This document shows positions 16,696 to 25,308 of a stretch of 51,557 nucleotides of DNA, piece by piece. The notes beneath the pieces are model-generated. The model had not been told where the DNA came from and made no database searches. It saw nothing but the letters and a program-made list of their open reading frames with translations. The position numbers were made by a program, and so were the translations under genes. Position 1 is the first letter of the stretch, and every line of letters starts with the position of its first letter. The stretch is from an uncultured Angelakisella sp. (GTDB lineage: Bacteria; Bacillota; Clostridia; Oscillospirales; Ruminococcaceae). The DNA lies in NCBI GenBank assembly GCA_934524965.1, contig CAKSYU010000011.1:1-51557 (forward strand). The letters are read 5' to 3'.

Positions 16696-17541
16696 ATGGC
16701 GCTTTTGAACAGGGAAAAACAGATGACGGTGCGGCAGCTTCCCATCGGGGAGATTGCCCCCAGCCCCCACCAGACCCGTCGGGACTTTAAGGAGGAGGAA
16801 CTGACGGCACTGGCGCAAAGCATCGACCGCAGCGGGCTGCTGAACCCCATCTCGGTGCGGGAGCTGCCGCAGGGCGGCTACTGTCTCATTGCCGGCGAGC
16901 GGCGCTGGCGCGCCTGCCAGATGCTTGGCTGGAGCCGGATACCGGCGCTGGTGTGGGAAAAGGACGAGCCGGACGCCGCCGTGCTGACGCTGGCGGAAAA
17001 CCTGCACCGTGCCGACCTGCATTACCTCGAGGAAGCCGAGGGGATCCTGCGGCTTATCTCCCGGTGCGGCATCACCCAGAATGAGGCCGCCGCCCTGCTG
17101 GCGATGAGCCCCTCGGCGCTCTGCAATAAGCTGCGGCTGCTGCGGCTTTCTCCGGCGGTGCAGCAGGCAGTTACCGAAAATCATCTGCCGGAACGGTTGG
17201 CAAGGGCGCTGCTTTCGCTGCCCGATGAGGACTTGCAGCTGCGTGCCGTGCAGCATATCGCCGCGGACGGTCTAAATGTCCGGCAGGGCGAGGAGTATTT
17301 GGCGCAGCTGCTGCGCCGTCAGCGGCACCCGCTCTACCGCGGGCTGTTGCGGGATTACCGCATTCTGTTCACCACGGTTGACCGCGCGGTAGAGGAGATC
17401 CGCCGCTTTGGGGTGGCGGTGACGACCCGCCGCAAGGAGGAAGAGGACTGCATCAGCTACACCATTCGCATTCCGAAGTCCGCCAAAAAGCCCCCCGCGG
17501 AGACCGACCAGCTTTCCCTTTACGCTTGTTCCTCTCATTGA
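16696..17541 (+). CDS. noc: ParB/Spo0J-family DNA-binding protein, Noc-like
   Basis: A 281-aa ParB paralogue in the place occupied by noc in Bacillus (rsmG-noc-soj-spo0J). It has the N-terminal ParB nuclease/CTPase motifs GERRWRAC (67-74) and ENLHRADL (101-108), then a helix-turn-helix (about 127-150, ITQNEAAALLAMSPSALCNK) and a C-terminal dimerisation region. Noc links nucleoid occlusion to the division machinery; whether this protein does so, or acts as a second ParB, cannot be told from sequence. The start is set by AAGGAGG 8 nt before the ATG at 16696; in-frame codons further upstream run through the promoter. Confidence 0.85.
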   Translation: MALLNREKQMTVRQLPIGEIAPSPHQTRRDFKEEELTALAQSIDRSGLLNPISVRELPQGGYCLIAGERRWRACQMLGWSRIPALVWEKDEPDAAVLTLAENLHRADLHYLEEAEGILRLISRCGITQNEAAALLAMSPSALCNKLRLLRLSPAVQQAVTENHLPERLARALLSLPDEDLQLRAVQHIAADGLNVRQGEEYLAQLLRRQRHPLYRGLLRDYRILFTTVDRAVEEIRRFGVAVTTRRKEEEDCISYTIRIPKSAKKPPAETDQLSLYACSSH

Positions 17542-17570
17542 GAGAACAGATACCCTTCCCAACTGATCGC

Positions 17571-17609
17571 GGAAAGGCGCTCCCGGCACCATGCCGAGGG
17601 CGCCTTTCC
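17571..17609. other. Long hairpin after the Noc-like gene
   Basis: GGAAAGGCGC pairs perfectly with GCGCCTTTCC and the stem continues inward (one mismatch, one wobble) to a 3-nt loop. There is no T run, so it is not a standard terminator in this direction. It lies 10 bp before parS site 3. Confidence 0.7.
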
Positions 17610-17619
17610 CGTTATAAAA

Positions 17620-17635
17620 TGTTTCACGTGAAACA
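17620..17635. promoter_or_regulatory. parS: parS site 3
   Basis: Perfect TGTTTCACGTGAAACA upstream of the parA promoter; ParB spreading from here could repress parA. Confidence 0.95.
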
Positions 17636-17675
17636 TTTTTTGCAGGGGAAAGGGTTTTCAAAGCGTTTTACGGTG

Positions 17676-17684
17676 TGCTATAAT
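17676..17684 (+). promoter_or_regulatory. Extended -10 of the parA promoter
   Basis: TGCTATAAT (TATAAT at 17679-17684) lies 30 bp upstream of parA. No good -35 is seen at 16-18 nt, as is common for extended -10 promoters. Confidence 0.6.
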
Positions 17685-17713
17685 GGGTTCAATCGACCGA
17701 AGGAGGCACGGGA

Positions 17714-18481
17714 ATGGGTAAAATCATTGCGATCATCAACCAAAAGGGCGGCGTGGGCAAGACCACCACGGCGGTCAATCTTTCGGCGGCACTGGGGCAA
17801 CTGGGCTGCCGTGTGCTGCTGGCGGATCTTGACCCGCAGGGCAATGCCACCAGCGGGGTGGGGATCAACAAGCGAGAGGTGAAAACCTCCAGCTACCATG
17901 TGCTGATGGAGGAGAGCGGCGCCGCCGACACCATTCTGCCCACCCGGTTTCAAGGGCTTTGGGTGCTGCCCAGCAACATTGACCTGGCGGGCGCCGAGAT
18001 AGAGCTGGTGGAAAAGGAAAACCGCGCGAAATCCTTGCGGGCGGCGCTGCTGCGGGTAAAGGACGACTACGACTTTATCTTTATTGACTGTCCGCCCTCA
18101 CTGGGGCTGATCACCGTGAACGCGCTGACGGCAAGTGACTCGATACTGATCCCCATTCAGTGCGAATACTACGCGCTGGAGGGCTTGACCCAGCTGATGC
18201 AGACGGTGCGCACCGTCAAGCGGCTATACAACAGCTCCATCACGGTGGAGGGCGTACTGCTGACGATGTACGACAGCCGCCTGAACCTGACCAATCAGGT
18301 GGTGGGGGAGATAAAGAAATACTTTGCGGACAAGGTATTCCGCTCCACGGTACCGCGCAGTGTGCGCATTTCCGAGGCACCGAGCTACGGCGAGCCGATC
18401 TGCTACTACGACAAGGCGAACCGCGGCACACTGGCGTATCAGCGGGTGGCGGAGGAGCTGATAGAGCGGAACCGCAGATAA
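17714..18481 (+). CDS. parA: Chromosome-partitioning ATPase ParA (Soj)
   Basis: Deviant Walker ATPase that works with ParB-parS in origin segregation and, in Bacillus, modulates DnaA. The 255-aa product has the Walker A KGGVGKTTT at 11-19, DLDPQGNAT at about 41-49 and FIDCPPSLGL at about 120-129, and is of the small type without an N-terminal DNA-binding domain. AAGGAGG lies 9 nt before the ATG. The downstream parB is unusually far away (940 bp) because a mosaic repeat fills the gap. Confidence 0.96.
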   Translation: MGKIIAIINQKGGVGKTTTAVNLSAALGQLGCRVLLADLDPQGNATSGVGINKREVKTSSYHVLMEESGAADTILPTRFQGLWVLPSNIDLAGAEIELVEKENRAKSLRAALLRVKDDYDFIFIDCPPSLGLITVNALTASDSILIPIQCEYYALEGLTQLMQTVRTVKRLYNSSITVEGVLLTMYDSRLNLTNQVVGEIKKYFADKVFRSTVPRSVRISEAPSYGEPICYYDKANRGTLAYQRVAEELIERNRR

Positions 18482-18484
18482 AAA

Positions 18485-18500
18485 TGTTTCACGTGAAACA
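18485..18500. promoter_or_regulatory. parS: parS site 4
   Basis: Perfect TGTTTCACGTGAAACA starting 4 bp after the parA stop codon. Confidence 0.95.
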
Positions 18501-18536
18501 ATTACATAATTTGACATTTTAACAGGCTGCAAAAAG

Positions 18537-19365
18537 CAATTGTAAAAGTTTTCGGTCAAGCCTTTTTCAAAAGGCTTGCGGTTTCCAAAGGCAGAGCCTT
18601 TGGGCGCCCGTCGCGCGTCGGACACAACCTCCGCTACAGAAGGCATACCCTTCGCTGCGCTGCGGGCAGCCCTCAACCGCTGCGGTGTGCCCTCCTTCCC
18701 CCACAAGGTCTTTACGACCTTGCGGGGACCCCAGAAATCTCTTATACCGGAGGGCGCTCCGCAGGGGGTGAATGACGAAAATGACCCTGTGTGGTCGTTT
18801 TCGTCAGAGGGGGCGACCTGCAAGAGAGGGCGCACCCTTGGCTGCTGGTTTTGCTGACGATCCTTTCACCGAGCAGGTGAAAACAGCTTATTTAGGCTTG
18901 GTTTGCTGTCGCCTAACGGCGTCGCAAAGTCTTTTGCGTGACTTTGTTTGTACGCCTATCCGGCGGGGACTTCCTTTTGCTCGTGCAAAAGGAAGCAAAA
19001 CACGCTCGGGGAGACCCCGAGACCCCCGACGCTTGGCTGCGCTGGATACGAATATTGTTTTTCTGCTGGTGCAGAAAAACAACTCCGTACTGCGCGCAGA
19101 TGCGCTCCAAAGGTAGCCTGCGGCGGCATTTTTATCGCCCGCGCGCTGGAGCGCGAAGGGCGAACCACCACCCCTCTCCCCTCCTCAAAGGAGGGGAACT
19201 ATGGGGGGGAGTGGGTTAATACTTTGTGATCTGCTGAACGGTTTGTACAAGGAGAAGGTCCCTGCCGGCAACCCCTCCGGCTCATTTCATTCGCCGCCTC
19301 CCCTTACACAGGGGAGGCTGTGGGTCGCGGCGAGAGAGTGCGGGAGATATATTTGCCCCGCCGCA
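18537..19365 (-). repeat. Mosaic intergenic repeat, copy R5 (parA-parB, inverted)
   Basis: No gene is seen between parA and parB. Modules in reverse order: the AAAAGTTTTCGGTCAAGCC end with its AAGCCTTTT/AAAAGGCTT hairpin at once after parS site 4, the AAGGTCTTTACGACCTT hairpin, ACGAAAA block, TTTCACC/GGTGAAA hairpin, AGGCG block, GCAAAAGGAAG and TTTTTCTGC hairpins, GCGCGCTGGAGCGC, CCTCCTCAAAGGAGG and a CGCGGCGAGAGAGTGCGGGA end. Positions 18909-19124 are identical to 15109-15324 in R4. Confidence 0.85.
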
Positions 19366-19420
19366 GGCGGAGACGGGAACGAAAACTTGCGAAAAACAGA
19401 GTAACTTGAGGGAGGATATT

Positions 19421-20293
19421 ATGGCAAAGAAAAGCGGGCTGGGGAAGGGGCTGGACGCCCTTTTCCTGGACAATGAGACGGCGGAGAGCAGCAGCCTGAT
19501 GACGCTGCGCATCTCCGATATCGAGCCGAACAAGGAGCAGCCGCGAAAGAACTTTGAGCAGGGTGCTTTGGAGGAGCTGGCAAATTCCATTCGGGAGCAC
19601 GGCATTTTGCAGCCGGTGGTGGTGCGGACGATGCCCGCGGGCGTGTACCAGATCATTGCCGGTGAGCGGCGGTGGCGCGCCAGCCGAATGGCAGGGCTTG
19701 CCGAGATACCGGCGATCGTGATAGAGGCGGACGACGACAAGGTGCGGGAGCTGGCGCTCATTGAGAACCTGCAGCGGCAGGACCTGACCCCGCTGGAGGA
19801 AGCCGAGGGCTACCGCAGCCTGATGGAGCACAGCGGCATGACGCAGGAGGAGGTTGCGGCGCGGCTGGGGAAATCCCGTCCGGTGGTGGCAAACTCCCTG
19901 CGGCTTTTGAACCTGCCGACAGGGGTAAAGAAGCAGCTGGACGAGGGCTTTTTGACGGCGGGACACGCCCGCCTGCTGGCAAGTCTGCCCGAAGCGGAGG
20001 CGATCCGCTGGGGCAATGATGTAGTGCGGCTGGGGCTGAATGTGCGGGAACTGGAGGCACACCTGAAGAAAGAGCGCACAGCGGCACGGAAGGCGGCGGA
20101 GCGCCGCGCGAACCCTGCTGCGGACGACCTGTGGGGTGACAAGGAGCTGCGGGAGATGCAGCTTGCCCTGCAGGAGGAGCTGGGACGCCGTGTGACCATT
20201 AACCGGCGCGGTATCGGCGGTATTCTGACCATTGAGTACAGCGACCGCGATGATCTGACTGATCTGGTGGATAAGCTGCTGGACGGCGATTGA
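19421..20293 (+). CDS. parB: Chromosome-partitioning protein ParB (Spo0J)
   Basis: CTP-dependent DNA clamp that loads at parS, spreads, and recruits SMC. The 290-aa product begins MAKKSGLGKGLDALF, the hallmark N terminus that stimulates ParA, then has GERRWRAS (81-88), ENLQRQDL (115-122), a helix-turn-helix (about 141-165) and a C-terminal dimerisation domain (about 240-290). GAGGGAGG precedes the ATG at 19421; an earlier in-frame codon at 19406 would cover the ribosome binding site. The four parS sites are its expected targets. Confidence 0.96.
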   Translation: MAKKSGLGKGLDALFLDNETAESSSLMTLRISDIEPNKEQPRKNFEQGALEELANSIREHGILQPVVVRTMPAGVYQIIAGERRWRASRMAGLAEIPAIVIEADDDKVRELALIENLQRQDLTPLEEAEGYRSLMEHSGMTQEEVAARLGKSRPVVANSLRLLNLPTGVKKQLDEGFLTAGHARLLASLPEAEAIRWGNDVVRLGLNVRELEAHLKKERTAARKAAERRANPAADDLWGDKELREMQLALQEELGRRVTINRRGIGGILTIEYSDRDDLTDLVDKLLDGD

Positions 20294-20324
20294 TCCGCCT
20301 GAAAAAGTGCAGGGCAGGAGAGCC

Positions 20325-20401
20325 GCCCGCAGGGCGTTCCGGCGCAGCCGGAACCGGCGGCGCAGCCGCCGAGCCCGCCGGAGGCGGGCTGCCCTGCGGG
20401 C
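20325..20401. repeat. Four-way-junction element J1 (parB-serS)
   Basis: An outer stem of 11 bp (GCCCGCAGGGC 20325-20335 with GCCCTGCGGGC 20391-20401) encloses three hairpins with 3-nt loops: 20336-20354 (GTTCCGGC stem), 20355-20371 (CGGCGGC stem) and 20372-20390 (AGCCCGCC stem). All stems are perfect and no base is left unpaired at the junction. There is no T tract. The serS promoter starts 92 bp downstream. Confidence 0.9.
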
Positions 20402-20492
20402 GAAACGGGCGGTCTGCACCTGCCGGGGGAGCGAATAGGCGCCGTACAGATGAAAAACCTGTACCGAAGCGGAAAAAGCTGCCGAATACCGC

Positions 20493-20521
20493 TTGCCAAG
20501 CGGGAACAGAATGGCTATAAT
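20493..20521 (+). promoter_or_regulatory. serS promoter
   Basis: TTGCCA (20493-20498), 17 nt, TATAAT (20516-20521), 38 bp before the serS start. No T-box leader fits in the remaining space. Confidence 0.8.
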
Positions 20522-20558
20522 AAACGGATAGAAACACACAGAAAGAAGGAAGATTCTG

Positions 20559-21851
20559 ATGCTGGATATTAAAGTGATAAGACAGGACCCTGAGCGGGTA
20601 AAGGCTGCCATGAAGAGCCGCAACAAAGATATGGACAAGGAAATTGACGAAATCCTTGAAATAGATGCAGAGCGGCGTGCGATCAATGTGGCGGTGGATA
20701 ACATGAAGGCGGAGCAGAACCGCGTATCCAAGCTGATCCCGCAGTATAAAAAGGAGGGCAAGGACGTCGCCCCCATTCTGGCGGAGATGAAGGAGCTTTC
20801 CGACAAGATCACCGAGGACGGCGCCAAGCTGGCGGAGCTGGAGGAAAAGCAGGATATCATTATCCATGCCATTCCCAATATCCCCAACGAGAGCGTGCCG
20901 ATCGGCAAGGACGATACCGAGAATGTGGAGCTGCGCCGCTGGGGTGAGCCGACCCATTTTGACTATGAGCCGCTGGCGCACTGGGATCTGGGCGCCGATC
21001 TGGGCATTCTTGACCCCGAGACCGCCGCGAAGGTGACGGGCAAGCGGTTCCACTTCTACCGCGGGCTGGGCTGCCGTCTGGAGCGCAGCGTCATCGCGTT
21101 CTTTATGGATACTCACAGCGCCCACGGCTATACCGAGATCTTCCCGCCCTTTATTGCCAACAAGGACAGCATGACCGGCACCGGACAACTGCCCAAGTTC
21201 GCGGAGGATATGTATAAGCTGGAGGGACTGGATTATTACCTGATCCCCACTGCCGAGGTGCCCGTGACCAATATGTACCGCGGCGATATCATTGACGGCA
21301 GCAAGCTGCCGATGAGCTTCTGCGCCTACTCCGCCTGCTTCCGCGGCGAGGCGGGCAGCGCCGGTCGTGATACCCGTGGTCTGATCCGTCAGCACGAGTT
21401 CAACAAGGTAGAGCTGGTGAAATTTACCAAGCCCGAGGAAAGCTATGCCGAGCTGGAGAAACTGACCCACGACGCGGAGCGCGTATTGCAGCTGCTGGGT
21501 CTGCCGTACCGTGTGGTGGTGCTTTCCACCGGCGATCTTGGCTTCAGCAGTGCCAAGACCTATGACATTGAGGTATGGATGCCAAGCTACGGTCGCTATG
21601 TGGAGATCTCCTCCTGCAGCGACTTTGAGGATTTCCAGGCGCGCCGTGCTTCGATCCGCTACAAGGACAACCCCAAGGACAAGGCGAAGCTGGTACACAC
21701 GCTGAATGGCAGCGGTGTGGCGGTAGGCCGTACCGTGGCGGCGATCATGGAGAACTATCAAAATCCGGACGGCAGCATTACGGTGCCGGAGGTGCTGCGC
21801 CCCTACATGGGCTGCGACCGCATCACCAAGCAGGATACGGGTATGCTGTAA
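20559..21851 (+). CDS. serS: Serine--tRNA ligase
   Basis: Class II aminoacyl-tRNA synthetase charging tRNA-Ser (and tRNA-Sec where present). The 430-aa product has the N-terminal tRNA-binding coiled coil (about 1-105), motif 2 [21 protein letters not shown] near 262-282, and motif 3 [18 protein letters not shown] near 385-402. AGAAGGAAG precedes the ATG. It stands as a single-gene unit with its own promoter and terminator. Confidence 0.97.
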   Translation: MLDIKVIRQDPERVKAAMKSRNKDMDKEIDEILEIDAERRAINVAVDNMKAEQNRVSKLIPQYKKEGKDVAPILAEMKELSDKITEDGAKLAELEEKQDIIIHAIPNIPNESVPIGKDDTENVELRRWGEPTHFDYEPLAHWDLGADLGILDPETAAKVTGKRFHFYRGLGCRLERSVIAFFMDTHSAHGYTEIFPPFIANKDSMTGTGQLPKFAEDMYKLEGLDYYLIPTAEVPVTNMYRGDIIDGSKLPMSFCAYSACFRGEAGSAGRDTRGLIRQHEFNKVELVKFTKPEESYAELEKLTHDAERVLQLLGLPYRVVVLSTGDLGFSSAKTYDIEVWMPSYGRYVEISSCSDFEDFQARRASIRYKDNPKDKAKLVHTLNGSGVAVGRTVAAIMENYQNPDGSITVPEVLRPYMGCDRITKQDTGML

Positions 21852-21868
21852 AAAGGAAGAGAATACGG

Positions 21869-21900
21869 AGCAGCCGGTGAGAAGCCGGCTGTTTCTTTTT
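21869..21900 (+). terminator. Terminator after serS
   Basis: CAGCCGG pairs with CCGGCTG (extended by a G-T and an A-T pair) around a 7-nt loop, followed by TTTCTTTTT. Confidence 0.85.
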
Positions 21901-21904
21901 GAGA

Positions 21905-22105
21905 TGATTTATATTAGGCTTGGTTTGCGGGCGCCTGACGGCGGGGCGGGTCTTGGTTATCGCTTAGCTTGTACGGCTCGCCGCCGGGGCGTTTCTTTTG
22001 CTCCTGCGCGTCGTCGCGGGCGAGCAAAAGGAAGTCCCCGCCGGATAGGCGTACAAATCAAAACCTTTTATAAGACTTTGCGACGCCGATAGGCGACATG
22101 AAATT
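21905..22105 (+). repeat. Mosaic intergenic repeat, partial copy R6
   Basis: Carries the CTTTTGCTC/GAGCAAAAG hairpin with an enlarged G+C-rich loop, AAGTCCCCGCCGGATAGGCG, and the CAAAACCTTTTATAAGACTT block to GACGCCGATAGGCGAC. The rest of the 477-bp serS-bmp gap holds only the promoter of the lipoprotein gene. Confidence 0.8.
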
Positions 22106-22234
22106 AAGCCGCGGGGTAGCTCCCGCTTTGCAGGATTTGTAGGAACCGTTCCTTGTGTTCACAGAATATCAAAACAAAACAACTAAAATTGCAAATAAGT
22201 TTCTTGCGAATTCCACAAAAAGGGTGTAAGACGG

Positions 22235-22263
22235 TTGCGCCTGCACCCTTTGGTTGCTATAAT
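22235..22263 (+). promoter_or_regulatory. Promoter of the BMP lipoprotein gene
   Basis: TTGCGC (22235-22240), 17 nt, TATAAT (22258-22263) with TGC directly upstream (extended -10). Confidence 0.75.
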
Positions 22264-22328
22264 ATACTTGCTTTGGTGCCGCCATACAGGCAGCGCCGCA
22301 AAAACAAATTTTTCTGGAGGAGAAAAAG

Positions 22329-23483
22329 ATGAAAAAGTTTTTGGCAATCGCCCTGGCTCTCGTCATGGTTCTCGCCATGGTAGCCTGCGGCAATGACCCC
22401 GCTCCCACCCCCGATCCCACTCCCGATCCCGATCCCACCCCCAGCGTTGTCACCGACGCCGACACTGTTCCGGACGAGATGACCACCGAGGACGGCAAGT
22501 ATGAGATCGGCTTTGTAACCGATGTCGGTCAGCTGAAGGACGGCTCCTTTAACCAGGGCACCTATGACGGCGTTAAGCTGTATGCTGCCAACCACGGTCT
22601 GAGCTACAAGTACTACATGCCCGCCAACGGCGACAAGGCGACCGATGACGACCGCTATGACGCCATGAAGGCTGCCTGCGACAACGGTGCGAAGGCTGTT
22701 GTTACCGCCGGCTTCCTGCAGGAGGCTGCTCTGACCAAGATCGCTGCCGAGTATCCCGATGTTGCTTTCTTCTTTGTAGATGGCGGTTCCGTTGGCGCTA
22801 ATGTTGCCGGTATCGTCTTTGCTGAGGAGCAGTGCGGCTACCTCGCCGGTTACGCTGTTGTTAAGGAAGGCTTTGAGAAGCTGGGCTTCACCGGCGGCGG
22901 CGGCGGCACCAACCCCGCTTGCGTTCGCTATGGTTACGGCTTCGCTCAGGGCGCCAACGCTGCTGCTGCTGAGATGGGCAAGACCGTTGAGCTGAACTAC
23001 ACCTGGCAGTATGGTAACTCCTACTCTCCCTCTTCCGAGCTGCAGGCTCTGGTAAATGGCTGGTACAACAATGGTACCGAGGTCATCTTCTGCTGCGGCG
23101 GCAACATGTATCAGTCTGTTGCCCAGGCTGCTGCTGAGAACGATGCTTACATGGTAGGCGTTGATACCGACCAATCCCCCCTCTCCGAGACCATCATCAC
23201 CTCCGCTATGAAGGGCCTGACCGATGGCGTACAGTGGGGTCTGGCTTATGTATTCGAGGGCAACTTTGCTGACATCGCCGGCAAGTCCACCACCCTGGAC
23301 GCCAAGGAGAACGCTGTTGGTCTGCCCACCGCTACCTGGAGCCTGAAGAACTTCACCGTAGAGCAGTATCAGGCTGAGCTGGCGAAGATCGTAAACGGCG
23401 AGATCACCGTTGACAACGCTTCCGATATGTCTGATCCTACCGCTGCGAACCTCAGCAATGTCAAGGTCAACTTTGTTGGCTAA
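22329..23483 (+). CDS. BMP-family ABC transporter substrate-binding lipoprotein
   Basis: A 384-aa basic-membrane-protein (PnrA/BmpA) family lipoprotein that probably captures purine nucleosides outside the cell. It has a type II signal peptide with lipobox LAMVAC (Cys20), a Pro/Thr/Asp-rich linker (about 21-42), then the Bmp domain starting YEIGFVTDVGQLKDGSFNQG. GGAGG precedes the ATG. Its codons (many GCT, GTT, GGT) differ from the C/G-ending choice of its neighbours, consistent with very high expression. It has its own promoter and terminator, and the matching ATPase and permeases follow on a separate promoter. Confidence 0.92.
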   Translation: MKKFLAIALALVMVLAMVACGNDPAPTPDPTPDPDPTPSVVTDADTVPDEMTTEDGKYEIGFVTDVGQLKDGSFNQGTYDGVKLYAANHGLSYKYYMPANGDKATDDDRYDAMKAACDNGAKAVVTAGFLQEAALTKIAAEYPDVAFFFVDGGSVGANVAGIVFAEEQCGYLAGYAVVKEGFEKLGFTGGGGGTNPACVRYGYGFAQGANAAAAEMGKTVELNYTWQYGNSYSPSSELQALVNGWYNNGTEVIFCCGGNMYQSVAQAAAENDAYMVGVDTDQSPLSETIITSAMKGLTDGVQWGLAYVFEGNFADIAGKSTTLDAKENAVGLPTATWSLKNFTVEQYQAELAKIVNGEITVDNASDMSDPTAANLSNVKVNFVG

Positions 23484-23499
23484 TTGAATAACTGACAAT

Positions 23500-23531
23500 A
23501 AAAAGAGAGAGCCGCAAGGCTCTTTCTTTTT
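23500..23531 (+). terminator. Terminator after the BMP lipoprotein gene
   Basis: AAAAAGAGAGAGCC pairs with GGCTCTTTCTTTTT (one mismatch) around GCAA. It separates the abundant lipoprotein message from the transporter genes. Confidence 0.9.
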
Positions 23532-23649
23532 ATGCGCAAAAACCGCCCGTGCTGAGCTTTGCGGGACAAGCCCGGAAAGATGGGAGAAAAAGGTGGCAAT
23601 TTGAATAAAAAGGGGACGGGGTTTTCTATCAACGGGCGGGGGGTACGCC

Positions 23650-23678
23650 TTGCAATTTGTCCTGCAGAACTATATAAT
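23650..23678 (+). promoter_or_regulatory. Promoter of the nucleoside ABC transporter genes
   Basis: TTGCAA (23650-23655), 17 nt, TATAAT (23673-23678); a second TATAAT overlaps at 23679-23684. Confidence 0.75.
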
Positions 23679-23748
23679 TATAATGTTGTATCATGCGATG
23701 CGCACAAGAGAAACAGACCCGACCATTTAACAGAAAGGGGGGTGGAGC

Positions 23749-25308
23749 ATGGAACAAAACCACAATAATGATTACATTATTGAAATGCTTCACATTACCA
23801 AGGAATTCCCCGGCATTAAGGCAAATGACGATATCACCCTGCAGCTGCGGCGCGGGGAGATCCATGCGCTGCTGGGCGAGAACGGCGCAGGCAAAAGTAC
23901 GCTGATGAGCGTGCTGTTTGGTCTGTATCAGCCGGAGCAGGGCGAGATCCGCAAAAACGGCAAGCCGGTGAAGATCAATGACCCGAATGACGCCACCGCG
24001 CTGGGCATCGGCATGGTGCACCAGCACTTTAAGCTCATTGATGTGTTTACCGTGCTGGATAACATCATTCTGGGCGCGGAGGATACCAAGTTTGGCTTTT
24101 TGCAGAAGAAAGAGGCAAGACACAAGGTAAAAGAGCTTTCGGAAAAATACGGGCTTGCCATTGATATGGACGCCAAGGTGGAGGATATCACCGTTGGTAT
24201 GCAGCAGCGCGTGGAGATCCTGAAGATGCTGTACCGCGATAATGAGATTCTGATCTTTGACGAGCCGACCGCCGTGCTGACCCCGCAGGAGATCGACGAG
24301 CTGATGGAGATCATGCGCAGCCTGGCAAAAGAGGGCAAGAGTATCCTGTTCATCAGCCACAAGCTGAATGAGATCATGGCGGTGGCAGACCGCTGCACCG
24401 TACTGCGCAAGGGCAAATATGTAGGCACCATAGAGACCGCCAAGACCAACAAGCAGGAGCTGAGCAACATGATGGTCGGTCGTCCGGTACAGCTGGAGGT
24501 GCAGAAATCCCCGGCGAAGCCCGGCGGGGCGGTGCTGGAGGTGGAGCACTTTACCGTGCCCAGCAAGCTGCATAAAAAGGACGCGGTACACGATGTGACC
24601 TTTACCGCCCGCAGCGGCGAGATCCTGTGCATCGCGGGCATTGACGGCAATGGACAGACCGAGCTGGTGTATGGCTTGACCGGTCTGGAAAAACCGAGCG
24701 GCGGTACCGTAAAGCTGTGCGGCGAGGACATTACCCACGCCAAGATAAAGGACCGCGGCAAGGAGATGTCCCATATCCCCGAAGACCGGCACAAGCACGG
24801 CTTGGTGCTGGACTTTACGCTGGAGCAGAACATGGTGCTACAGCGCTACTACGAAACTAAATTCCAGAACCACGGCTTTATAAAGGCGGACGCGGTGCGC
24901 GAGTACGCCGAGGAGCTGATAGAGCAGTTTGACGTGCGCAGCGGTCAGGGCCCCATCACCATTGCCCGCAGCATGAGCGGCGGCAACCAGCAGAAGGCGA
25001 TCGTCGCCCGTGAGCTGGACCGTGATAAAGCGCTGATCGTGGCGGTGCAGCCCACCCGCGGTCTGGATGTCGGCGCCATTGAGTATATCCACAAGCAGCT
25101 GGTGGCGGAGCGTGACCGCGGCAAAGCGGTGCTGCTGGTCTCGCTGGAGCTGGACGAGGTCATGAGCCTTTCCGACCGTATTCTGGTGATGTACGAGGGC
25201 GAGATCGTCGGCGAGCTTGACCCCGCCAAGACCACTGTGCAGGAACTGGGTCTGTATATGGCGGGCGCCAAGCGCCAGGAAAGAAAGGAGGAGAGCCGCG
25301 ATGAGTAA
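23749..25308 (+). CDS. Nucleoside/sugar ABC transporter, double ATP-binding protein
   Basis: A 519-aa ATPase with two fused ABC domains, as in the NupO/YufO and RbsA type. N domain: Walker A GENGAGKS (43-50), signature VGMQQRVEIL, Walker B ILIFDEPTAVL. C domain: degenerate Walker A GIDGNGQTE, intact signature MSGGNQQKAIVAREL, and a degenerate Walker B (ALIVAVQPTRGLDVG), so only one site is probably fully catalytic, as usual for this group. AAAGGGGGG precedes the ATG. The stop overlaps the next start (ATGAGTAA). Confidence 0.93.
   Translation: MEQNHNNDYIIEMLHITKEFPGIKANDDITLQLRRGEIHALLGENGAGKSTLMSVLFGLYQPEQGEIRKNGKPVKINDPNDATALGIGMVHQHFKLIDVFTVLDNIILGAEDTKFGFLQKKEARHKVKELSEKYGLAIDMDAKVEDITVGMQQRVEILKMLYRDNEILIFDEPTAVLTPQEIDELMEIMRSLAKEGKSILFISHKLNEIMAVADRCTVLRKGKYVGTIETAKTNKQELSNMMVGRPVQLEVQKSPAKPGGAVLEVEHFTVPSKLHKKDAVHDVTFTARSGEILCIAGIDGNGQTELVYGLTGLEKPSGGTVKLCGEDITHAKIKDRGKEMSHIPEDRHKHGLVLDFTLEQNMVLQRYYETKFQNHGFIKADAVREYAEELIEQFDVRSGQGPITIARSMSGGNQQKAIVARELDRDKALIVAVQPTRGLDVGAIEYIHKQLVAERDRGKAVLLVSLELDEVMSLSDRILVMYEGEIVGELDPAKTTVQELGLYMAGAKRQERKEESRDE

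Noticed and set aside
20325..20401. Junction elements as tRNA genes, because of the cloverleaf outline
   Set aside because: Stem lengths, 3-nt loops and sequences do not fit tRNA: no anticodon loop, no T-loop GTTCRA, no CCA end.
20325..20401. Junction elements as intrinsic terminators
   Set aside because: None is followed by a T tract, and proper terminators are found separately at other gene ends.
22105..22328. Purine riboswitch ahead of the nucleoside lipoprotein gene
   Set aside because: The leader from the mapped -10 to the start codon is only about 60 nt and lacks the conserved purine-aptamer core.
23559..23748. Small gene between the BMP lipoprotein and the ATPase
   Set aside because: The open frame crosses the transporter promoter and has no ribosome binding site.
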